A DNA stretch of 8,021 nt from Micavibrio sp. GTDB taxonomy: Bacteria; Pseudomonadota; Alphaproteobacteria; Micavibrionales; Micavibrionaceae. Below are positions 1-5,172 of this stretch, piece after piece. Position 1 is the stretch's first letter. Each line of letters begins with the position of its first letter. The translations under genes and the position numbers were made by a program. Below the pieces are notes generated by a model. That model searched no databases. It saw only the letters and a program-made list of their open reading frames with translations, and had not been told where the DNA came from. The stretch is taken from assembly GCA_027066695.1 (NCBI GenBank), contig JAMONE010000179.1, positions 1 through 8,021 of the forward strand, read 5' to 3'.

Positions 1-243
1 CGCATTAAAAACTTCATAGGCAACACCAAAAATTCTGTTATATTACAATTAGTTACGGCACTTATTACATATTTATTATTGCAGCTTTATAAGCGTGCTT
101 GCCAAGCACAATGCAGTTTATCTGAGTTTTTAATAGAGATAAAAGCAACCCTATTTCATAAGGTTGACCATTGGCAAATATCTGAAAATCGAAGGCAAAA
201 CAATGGGTTAGATAAAAATCAAATGGAGCTTTCATATGCATAA
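1..243 (+). CDS. IS4-family transposase, C-terminal 80 residues (5' end outside window)
   Basis: The first frame is open from the window edge to a TAA at 241-243 and has no start codon inside, so this is the tail of a longer gene. The peptide begins RIKNFIGNTKNSVILQLVTA and continues with ALITYLLLQLYKRA. That is the typical C-terminus of IS4-family DDE transposases, where a basic RIKxFxGxSxNxV strand after the catalytic Glu region is followed by a hydrophobic helix. The catalytic residues themselves lie upstream and cannot be judged, so I cannot say whether the element is intact. A probable terminal inverted repeat follows three bases after the stop. The family call is from memory of the signature, not a search. 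Confidence 0.8.
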   Translation, partial: RIKNFIGNTKNSVILQLVTALITYLLLQLYKRACQAQCSLSEFLIEIKATLFHKVDHWQISENRRQNNGLDKNQMELSYA

Positions 244-245
244 AT

Positions 246-263
246 CCCTACCGGACAGTAGTG
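246..263 (+). mobile_element. Putative right terminal inverted repeat of the IS4-type element
   Basis: CCCTACCGGACAGTAGTG lies directly after the transposase stop. CCGGACAGTAGTG-like termini are ones I associate with IS4-family elements, and the position fits the right end of the IS. The left end and the target duplication are outside the window, so the exact boundary is inferred. Confidence 0.45.
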
Positions 264-281
264 CGCCCCTTGGGGCGTTTT
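264..281 (+). terminator. Short GC-rich hairpin with TTTT, possible weak terminator
   Basis: CGCCCC (264-269) and GGGGCG (272-277) form a compact stem, or a five-pair stem with a CTTG loop. Four T residues follow. It could stop plus-strand transcription leaving the IS element. The T-run is short and there is no T-run on the minus side, so efficiency is doubtful. Confidence 0.35.
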
Positions 282-369
282 GTCATTGCGAGCGAAGCGA
301 AGCAATCTAGATTGCCGCGTCGCTACGCTTCTCGCAATGACGTGATACCTCGTTGCTTGCGGCGGGGTT
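282..369 (+). repeat. Composite palindromic repeat, copy A
   Basis: Positions 282-341 form an imperfect 60-bp palindrome. Its ends are GTCATTGCGA and TCGCAATGAC, and its centre is the perfect palindrome AATCTAGATT (304-313). Five bases later a second hairpin, 347-368, pairs ACCTCG with CGGGGT around a GCTTGC loop. The same two-part arrangement recurs in inverted orientation at 2086-2193. This resembles the small palindromic repeats scattered through Rickettsiales and related alphaproteobacterial genomes. It lies just beyond the 3' end of ettA, where its hairpins could protect or terminate that transcript, though no T-tract follows on the minus strand. Confidence 0.8.
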
Positions 370-375
370 GTTCAT

Positions 376-2055
376 TTACCCAGCCTTACGAAGTGGGCGA
401 TATTTCATGCGGCGCGGGGTGTCTGCGTCATGGCCTAGGCGTTTATGTAGGTCAGCTTCATAATCTTGATAATTACCCTCGAACCATGTAATTTGCGAAT
501 CGCCTTCAAAGGCGAGGATATGCGTAGCCAAGCGATCCAAGAACCAGCGATCATGCGATATCACAACAACGCAGCCAGCAAAACGCTCTAGTGCTTCTTC
601 CAGTGCGGCTAGGGTTTCGGTATCCAAATCATTCGTTGGCTCATCGAGCAATATAACATTCGCCTCACATTTAAGCATTTTGGCAAGATGTACGCGGTTA
701 CGCTGTCCGCCTGATAGGTCGCCGACTTTTTTCTGCTGGTCGCCGCCACGGAAATTAAAAGCAGACACATACGCCCTGCTTTGCATCTCGATTTTGCCGA
801 GCTTTATGATGTCAGTACCGCCTGATATTTCCTCCCAGACATTATTATCGGCATTAAGCGCATCGCGGCTTTGATCGACATAGCCAAGCTTTACCGTATC
901 ACCAACTTTAAACGTGCCTTCATCGGGCTTTTCTGCGCCAGTAATCATCTTGAATAATGTTGATTTACCCGCACCATTCGCGCCGATAACACCGACAATT
1001 CCACCTGGAGGTAGGCTAAATGATAGATTATCCATCAACAGCTTCTCACCAAAGCCCTTACTGATATTCTTGGCTTCAATAACTAGATCACCAAGTCGCG
1101 GCGGCGTTGGAATAACTATTTGCGCTGTGCGAGTATCTGTCTTTTCACTCTCAGCCAATAGCTCTTCATACGAATTAATACGCGCTTTGGATTTACTGCG
1201 ACGCGCGGAAGGGCTTTTACCCATCCACTCTAGCTCTCGTGATAATGTTTTTTGGCGCGAATTTTCGTCACGTGATTCTTGCAGCATGCGCTTGCGCTTT
1301 GCATCAAGATAAGCGGTATAATTACCCTCATAAGGAATGCCAGAGCCACGATCAACTTCCAAAATCCAGCTTGTAACATTATCAAGGAAGTAACGATCAT
1401 GCGTCACCATCACAACCGCGCCTTTATAATCAGCCAAGAACCGCTGTAGCCATGCAACGCTTTCAGCGTCCAAATGGTTTGTCGGCTCATCAAGCAATAA
1501 TAAATCGGGACTTTCGAGCAGTAATCGGCATAGCGCAACGCGCCTAGCTTCCCCGCCAGATAGATCGGCCACGGAGCTATCAGCAGGAGGGCATCTTAAA
1601 GCCTCCATCGCGACGCTAATTGTGCGGTCAAGTTCCCAGCCGTCACATGCGTCGATTTTTTCCTGCAAATCGCCCATTTCAATGGATAGCGCGTCAAAAT
1701 CTGCGTCTTCTTCGCCCATCTCCATACCAATAGCGTTAAAGCGATCAACCATAGCTTTGGTCTCCGCCAGCGCGATCATAACATTTTCACCAACGGTTTT
1801 GCTCTGATCTAATTGTGGCTCTTGCTCTAAATAGCCAACGCGCGCGCCCTCTGCCGCCCATGCTTCGCCCAGATAATCCTTATCAACGCCAGCCATAATC
1901 TTAAGCAATGTTGATTTACCCGCGCCATTTGGCCCTAAAACACCGATTTTTGCGCCTGGTAGAAAGCTAAGCGTTACATCTTCAAGGATTTTTTTACCAT
2001 TGCCGTACGCCTTGCTAAGCCCGTTCATTACATAAACATATTGATAAGCAGCCAT
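376..2055 (-). CDS. ettA: Energy-dependent translational throttle protein EttA (ABC-F ATPase)
   Basis: This is a 559-residue soluble ABC-F protein (E. coli EttA is about 555). In this family the protein binds the ribosomal E site, contacts P-site tRNA and gates early elongation according to ATP/ADP ratio. Two ATPase domains are visible. Domain 1 has Walker A GPNGAGKST (41-49), signature LSGGE (165-169) and Walker B LLLLDEP (185-191, catalytic E190). Domain 2 has GANGAGKST (358-366), LSGGQ (447-451) and VILLDEP (467-473, E472). An insertion at about 95-137 matches the EttA arm. The basic linker at about 240-320, with RRSKSKAR at 285-292, matches the P-site tRNA interaction motif. There is no transmembrane segment. 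The FLPGAKIGVLG, YLEQEPQLD and NHLDAESVAWL stretches are EttA-specific rather than Uup-like. The ATG at 2055 is preceded only by a weak purine run (AAAGAAAG), but the N-terminus aligns with EttA homologues. Confidence 0.96.
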   Translation of the reverse strand: MAAYQYVYVMNGLSKAYGNGKKILEDVTLSFLPGAKIGVLGPNGAGKSTLLKIMAGVDKDYLGEAWAAEGARVGYLEQEPQLDQSKTVGENVMIALAETKAMVDRFNAIGMEMGEEDADFDALSIEMGDLQEKIDACDGWELDRTISVAMEALRCPPADSSVADLSGGEARRVALCRLLLESPDLLLLDEPTNHLDAESVAWLQRFLADYKGAVVMVTHDRYFLDNVTSWILEVDRGSGIPYEGNYTAYLDAKRKRMLQESRDENSRQKTLSRELEWMGKSPSARRSKSKARINSYEELLAESEKTDTRTAQIVIPTPPRLGDLVIEAKNISKGFGEKLLMDNLSFSLPPGGIVGVIGANGAGKSTLFKMITGAEKPDEGTFKVGDTVKLGYVDQSRDALNADNNVWEEISGGTDIIKLGKIEMQSRAYVSAFNFRGGDQQKKVGDLSGGQRNRVHLAKMLKCEANVILLDEPTNDLDTETLAALEEALERFAGCVVVISHDRWFLDRLATHILAFEGDSQITWFEGNYQDYEADLHKRLGHDADTPRRMKYRPLRKAG

Positions 2056-2078
2056 TTTATTTTCTTTCTTTTCAAATA

Positions 2079-2111
2079 ATAAAAAATACCCCGCCGCAAG
2101 CTACGAGGCAT
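2079..2111 (-). terminator. Rho-independent terminator (minus strand) in front of ettA
   Basis: Read on the minus strand, a hairpin (2111 down to 2087) pairs ATGCCTCG with CGGGGTAT, with some G-T pairs, around an AGCTTGCGG interior. TTTTTTATT follows at once. The strong stem and T-run make it a good intrinsic terminator for the upstream gene at 2232-2849. It ends about 25 nt before the ettA ATG, so it may also act as a leader hairpin for ettA. It is the terminal hairpin of repeat copy B. Confidence 0.65.
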
Positions 2112-2193
2112 TATGTCCTTGCGAGCCGCTGAAAGCGGTGCGGCAATCTAAGCCGAGTGCATAAGTGGATCGCCACGCTTCGCTCGCGATGAC
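2086..2193 (-). repeat. Composite palindromic repeat, copy B (inverted relative to copy A)
   Basis: On the minus strand the element opens GTCATCGCGAGCGAAGCG at 2193, 17 of 18 bases identical to the start of copy A. It then runs through a central insert of about 15 bp absent from copy A, continues with AGATTGCCGC, and closes with CTCGCAAGGAC at 2115. After three bases comes the hairpin CCTCGTAGCTTGCGGCGGGG, nearly identical to 348-367 of copy A. A further short inverted repeat, AATACCCC (2085-2092) and GGGGTATT (2210-2217), encloses the block. It fills most of the 176-bp gap between ettA and the next gene. Confidence 0.8.
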
Positions 2194-2231
2194 GAATACA
2201 GCAAGCCATGGGGTATTAGATTAAACCTTGA

Positions 2232-2849
2232 TTAAGCAATCGGTTTATCGACTTTAGATGTTAAATCACCTGCAATAGGCTCATCATTCATCATCTCGAT
2301 CATACCGCTTTGCTGAACCGAGAAGTTCGCAATAAACAAAGCATTGGAATAAAACACAACTGCATCACATAAGAAATGCCCTTGCTCATTCATTCCCTCA
2401 AAGCTTGCAGGGCGAATAGTTCCCTCGATAACAGAGCTTGTTGTTCCGTCCATATCTTGCGGAAGGTTAGGGTCAGACATGTCTTCTGCCACATAAAATG
2501 GCCCTTCATCACCACGCACGAAGAAACAAAAGAACCGCAAGTAATCAAGAACATTATCTTCATTAATTTTGATTGGAGCTTTGCTGTTAACCTCATGAAT
2601 TGGTGGAGATGTACCATTAAGGCGGAAAAGATTACCCTGATCCGTTAAGTAATAAATCGTCATCTTTTTATTAACCCAATTAGGGTCTTGCACACGAATA
2701 AGAGCCACGCTCTCATAAAACGGCAATGTACGCCACGCTACTTGCGTACTACTTGGAGAAGTACGATACTTACCATCAATCGGATTTATTTGATCCAAAA
2801 ACCCTGAAAGCTCGTCACCTTCTACAGCATTCCAATTATCATTATACAT
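2232..2849 (-). CDS. Conserved-looking hypothetical protein, 205 residues
   Basis: I do not recognise this protein with certainty. It is a predicted soluble 205-residue protein with no signal peptide or membrane span. Notable stretches are TLPFYESVALIRVQDP (41-56), an aromatic-rich core LRFFCFFVRGDEGPF (104-118) containing a Cys, and a low-complexity acidic C-terminus (MNDEPIAGDL). I have a vague memory of similar LDYLRFFCFFVRGEEGPF sequences in alphaproteobacterial hypothetical proteins, but I cannot name a family. The reading frame extends to a TTG at 2882. I prefer the ATG at 2849 because an AAGG Shine-Dalgarno lies 8 nt before it. The gene follows dapE after 109 nt on the same strand and is followed by a strong terminator. 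Confidence 0.75.
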   Translation of the reverse strand: MYNDNWNAVEGDELSGFLDQINPIDGKYRTSPSSTQVAWRTLPFYESVALIRVQDPNWVNKKMTIYYLTDQGNLFRLNGTSPPIHEVNSKAPIKINEDNVLDYLRFFCFFVRGDEGPFYVAEDMSDPNLPQDMDGTTSSVIEGTIRPASFEGMNEQGHFLCDAVVFYSNALFIANFSVQQSGMIEMMNDEPIAGDLTSKVDKPIA

Positions 2850-2857
2850 ATTTGATA

Positions 2858-2861
2858 CCTT
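2858..2861 (-). promoter_or_regulatory. Shine-Dalgarno AAGG fixing the start at 2849
   Basis: On the minus strand AAGG sits 8 nt before ATG (2849-2847). The upstream TTG at 2882 has no comparable site, so this decides the start of the hypothetical gene. Confidence 0.6.
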
Positions 2862-2958
2862 AATTTTACCAATAGAAATCAATCCGCACTATTCTGACAG
2901 AAAATTACAGTAGCGCAACCCCCATAAGTAAAATAAAAGTCCTAAGATCATATTAATA

Positions 2959-4095
2959 TTAAACAAAATAGCGTTTTAGAATTTGTTCGAAAATTTTACT
3001 TAGGTCTTTTAGGTCTTGAACGCGGGCATTTTCATTTACTTGATGGATAGTTTTGTTGATTCCACCGAACTCTATGACAGGGCAATAATTCACAATAAAT
3101 CTAGCATCTGACGTTCCGCCATTTGTAGTTAGCTTGGGAACGCGCCCTGTTATATCTTTTACTGCGGCTTTTACCGTATCAGCCCAGCCTTCGGGCTTTG
3201 TGATAAAGCTTTGCGCACCGCATGTAAATTCGATATCATAATCAAAGCCACATGATTTTATTATCTCGTGAATTTTTGCAGACAGAGTTTCACTGTTCCA
3301 ATTATCGTTAAAGCGAATATTAAAGCTCGCACTTCCATTTTCGGCGATTACATTTTCAGCCATATTCCCGACATCTATGCTTGTAATTTCAAGGTTAGTC
3401 GGCGGGAAAAACTCGCTTCCCTCGTCGAACTTATATTCACAAAGCGCATCAAGTATCTTAACGAGGCGTGGTAATGGATTATCGGCTAGATGCTGGTAGG
3501 CAACATGGCCTTGCTTGCCAGAGATTTTCAAAACGCCATTTAAAGAACCACGGCGGCCTATTTTGATTTCTTGCCCTAATATATCAGGGTTTGTCGGCTC
3601 GCCCACTAATGCAACATCGGGGATATGGCCGTTTTCCTTCATCCACTCCAAAACTTTGACCGTTCCGTTTATGGCGGGGCCTTCTTCATCGCCTGTTATT
3701 AGAAAGCTGATTGAGCCTGACAAAGTATTATTTTCGAGATAGCTGGAAACGGCAGATATAAACGCCGCAACTGAGCCTTTCATGTCGCTAGCCCCGCGCC
3801 CGTATAAAATGCCATTTTCTATATGAGCATCAAATGGCGGATAGCTCCATGATTCCAGTGCGCCCGTAGGCACAACATCGGTATGCCCAGCGTAACAAAT
3901 ATGCGGTGCATCACTTCCTAATCTAGCGAAAAGATTTGGAACGTGGCTCTGCCCCTCGCCGAAATCAACGCGCTGACATTCAAAGCCAAGCTCCGCCAGT
4001 TTTTCAGATAAATAAACCAGTGCGCCTTCATCTTTTGGAGTGACGGAAGGGCATTTTATAAGATTTTGAGTAATTTCTATAACATCATATAGCAT
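2959..4095 (-). CDS. dapE: Succinyl-diaminopimelate desuccinylase DapE
   Basis: This is a 378-residue M20-family di-zinc hydrolase. It cleaves N-succinyl-L,L-diaminopimelate to succinate and L,L-diaminopimelate, in the cytosolic route to lysine and peptidoglycan diaminopimelate. All expected metal and catalytic residues are present: H71 and D73 in GHTDVVP, bridging D104 in GRGASDMKG, catalytic E137 and E138 in TGDEEG, E166 in VGEPT, and H351 in NKTIHQVNE. The substrate-side segment TNGGTSDARF is also typical. Length agrees with the family (about 375-380). The ATG at 4095 matches the normal N-terminus, but no Shine-Dalgarno precedes it. A promoter-like element ends 7 nt upstream, so a leaderless mRNA is possible. 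The ffs RNA gene lies 127 nt upstream on the same strand. Confidence 0.96.
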   Translation of the reverse strand: MLYDVIEITQNLIKCPSVTPKDEGALVYLSEKLAELGFECQRVDFGEGQSHVPNLFARLGSDAPHICYAGHTDVVPTGALESWSYPPFDAHIENGILYGRGASDMKGSVAAFISAVSSYLENNTLSGSISFLITGDEEGPAINGTVKVLEWMKENGHIPDVALVGEPTNPDILGQEIKIGRRGSLNGVLKISGKQGHVAYQHLADNPLPRLVKILDALCEYKFDEGSEFFPPTNLEITSIDVGNMAENVIAENGSASFNIRFNDNWNSETLSAKIHEIIKSCGFDYDIEFTCGAQSFITKPEGWADTVKAAVKDITGRVPKLTTNGGTSDARFIVNYCPVIEFGGINKTIHQVNENARVQDLKDLSKIFEQILKRYFV

Positions 4096-4102
4096 GGTTT
4101 AG

Positions 4103-4131
4103 GTTTTAATGTGTTAATTCTTGATTGTCAC
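4103..4131 (-). promoter_or_regulatory. Possible dapE promoter (leaderless)
   Basis: On the minus strand GTGACA (4131-4126) lies 17 nt from TAAAAC (4108-4103). These match the -35 consensus at 5 of 6 positions and the -10 at 4 of 6. The expected start of transcription falls at or next to the dapE ATG. This is inference from pattern only, since AT-rich sequence yields such matches by chance. Confidence 0.35.
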
Positions 4132-4222
4132 CTATTTAATTGTTTTTAGTATTTTATCCGCACAGTTCACAGCGGTTCAAACATATCATGCGTTAATTAT
4201 AGATAAATCGTATTCAAGAGGT

Positions 4223-4315
4223 GGAAAGCCAGAAACGACCCGAAAAATTCGATGGTGGCTGCTTCCTTTCGGATCTGACCAATTACAAGCGAGGCTTCGC
4301 CCGCTCCGACTTTCC
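4223..4315 (-). ncRNA. ffs: Signal recognition particle RNA, small bacterial type (4.5S RNA)
   Basis: This is the RNA core of the signal recognition particle, which binds Ffh and directs nascent membrane proteins to FtsY. On the minus strand positions 4280-4257 hold the helix 8 hairpin. GGTCAGATCC, a GAAA tetraloop and GGAAGCAGCC match the near-universal GGUCAGGUCC-GGAA-GGAAGCAGCC core, including the AGCAG strand of the Ffh-binding internal loop. Outer ends GGAAAG (4315-4310) and CTTTCC (4228-4223) pair to close a hairpin of about 93 nt, the expected size. A well-spaced promoter places transcription start at about 4315. The proximal part contains a local GCGGG/CTCGC pairing. The open reading frames crossing this stretch on both strands are not genes. 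The ends are estimated to within a few bases. Confidence 0.88.
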
Positions 4316-4322
4316 GATTGCA

Positions 4323-4351
4323 GTTATATGGATTATTGGCATATTTTGCAA
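4323..4351 (-). promoter_or_regulatory. Promoter of ffs
   Basis: On the minus strand TTGCAA (4351-4346) and TATAAC (4328-4323) are exactly 17 nt apart. The predicted start, about 7 nt downstream, coincides with the 5' end of the SRP RNA closing stem. Confidence 0.6.
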
Positions 4352-4363
4352 GTATTTTTATTT

Positions 4364-4378
4364 TGATAACGATTCGCA
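4364..4378 (+). promoter_or_regulatory. Degenerate Fur-like site
   Basis: TGATAACGATTCGCA matches the 7-1-7 Fur pattern TGATAATNATTATCA at 11 of 14 defined positions. It lies about 38 bp upstream of the perfect box and just upstream of the ffs -35 on the other strand. It could be an auxiliary site or chance in AT-rich DNA. Confidence 0.3.
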
Positions 4379-4379
4379 C

Positions 4380-4408
4380 TTGCATTTGTAAGATAACATG
4401 CTTATAGA
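4380..4408 (+). promoter_or_regulatory. Putative promoter of the iron-uptake unit
   Basis: TTGCAT (4380-4385) and TATAGA (4403-4408) are separated by 17 nt. The predicted transcription start, near 4415, falls at the edge of the Fur box, the usual geometry for Fur repression. The hexamers themselves are only moderate matches. Confidence 0.45.
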
Positions 4409-4415
4409 TGTTGAT

Positions 4416-4430
4416 TGATAATCATTATCA
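4416..4430 (+). promoter_or_regulatory. Perfect 7-1-7 Fur box
   Basis: TGATAATCATTATCA is a perfect inverted repeat with a single central base and matches the Fur 7-1-7 consensus at every defined position. It lies 22 nt before the chosen start codon of the cupredoxin gene. This predicts Fur repression of the downstream iron genes when iron is plentiful. Alphaproteobacteria may use Fur, Mur or Irr at such sites, so the regulator is inferred. Confidence 0.85.
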
Positions 4431-4452
4431 TTTGAAATTATGGATGAAAAAT

Positions 4453-5157
4453 ATGAAAAAAATTCTAACAATATTAAGCATCTCGGTTTTAGCTGCTGGT
4501 GTATCATTATCTGCAATTGCGCAAGAGCCAGAACAAAAGCAAAAGCGAGTAGAGCATTATAGCGTAACTATAGAAACTAAAACCGCCGCGTTTAAAGCGT
4601 TAGATGAAAAAATACCAGCCATTGCTGATATCTTGAAAAACAAAGATATATTGGAATTTTCAGAGTTTGAGGCCATCCATAAAATAACTTATACGCTAGA
4701 AGCTGCGGTGGATAAATTGCGCATTGAAAATGCAGTAGCTGCAAATAAGCTGGATGCGATTGACGAAGCTGTGCAAGCTATTCATTTTTCCTCTGAAAAG
4801 AAAAAGGAAGCAATAGTGCGCGAATGGTTTGAAAAGATAAATATTGCTGTGAATGATATTTCAAATAAAACAAATGATGAAGTAGTAGAGAAAAAAGAAT
4901 TCTATGAAATTTTTATCAAAGATAACAAGTTCACACCAGAAACTATCACTGTTCCTGTAGGGCAGAAAATTAAGTTGATTGTCCATAATCAAGACCCGAC
5001 GCCAGAAGAATTTGAAAGCCATGATCTTAATCGTGAGAAAATTATTTTAGGCAATAGAAAAGCAACTATTTTTATCGGTCCGTTAAAAGCTGGTAAATAT
5101 CATTACTTTGGTGAATTTAATATGGATAGCGCTAATGGCTATATAATTGCAAAATAA
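4453..5157 (+). CDS. Exported cupredoxin-domain protein of FTR1 iron-uptake unit (FtrB-like, two-domain)
   Basis: This is a 234-residue predicted periplasmic protein. Residues 1-23 are a signal peptide: MKK, then a hydrophobic stretch, then the SAIA|Q cleavage site. Residues about 32-135 are helical and carry HKITYTLEAA (76-85). They resemble small periplasmic proteins that I recall as DUF6746. Residues about 149-234 are a cupredoxin fold with FTPETITVPVGQ (160-171), NQDPTPEEFES (179-189) and GPLKAGKYHYFGEFN (209-223). That pattern is found in FtrB/EfeO-type cupredoxins accompanying FTR1 permeases, which oxidise or hand over iron. The protein has no cysteine, so a classical type 1 copper site is excluded. 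The frame opens at 4408, but that start would place the Fur box inside the gene. ATG 4453 gives a clean signal peptide and has a GGAT 8 nt upstream. FTR1 follows after 15 nt. Confidence 0.85.
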   Translation: MKKILTILSISVLAAGVSLSAIAQEPEQKQKRVEHYSVTIETKTAAFKALDEKIPAIADILKNKDILEFSEFEAIHKITYTLEAAVDKLRIENAVAANKLDAIDEAVQAIHFSSEKKKEAIVREWFEKINIAVNDISNKTNDEVVEKKEFYEIFIKDNKFTPETITVPVGQKIKLIVHNQDPTPEEFESHDLNREKIILGNRKATIFIGPLKAGKYHYFGEFNMDSANGYIIAK

Positions 5158-5172
5158 AAGGTAAGTAAAATC

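Noticed and set aside
282..369. CRISPR array or tRNA in the repeat-rich stretch
   Set aside because: There is no regular direct repeat with unique spacers and no cloverleaf or T-loop motif. The structure is inverted rather than direct.
261..491. 76-residue plus-strand frame starting in the repeat region
   Set aside because: It is built from palindromic repeat copy A and the antisense of the ettA 3' end. The peptide (for example FVIASEAKQS) is the familiar translation of this repeat type and has been mis-annotated as genes elsewhere.
914..1312. 132-residue plus-strand reading frame inside ettA
   Set aside because: It is antisense to a strongly conserved ABC-F gene. The translation is Ser/Pro-rich with no recognisable domain, as expected of a shadow frame.
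2850..2882. Upstream TTG start giving a 216-residue version of the hypothetical protein
   Set aside because: It has no Shine-Dalgarno. The ATG at 2849 has AAGG at ideal spacing.
4121..4366. Plus-strand 81-residue frame, and minus-strand 62-residue frame at 4197-4385
   Set aside because: Both run across the SRP RNA gene and its promoter and have no supporting ribosome binding site or protein signature.
4408..4452. Longer start for the cupredoxin protein (ATG 4408)
   Set aside because: It would encode the Fur box as protein and bury the signal peptide behind 15 extra residues. The predicted -10 element even overlaps that ATG.
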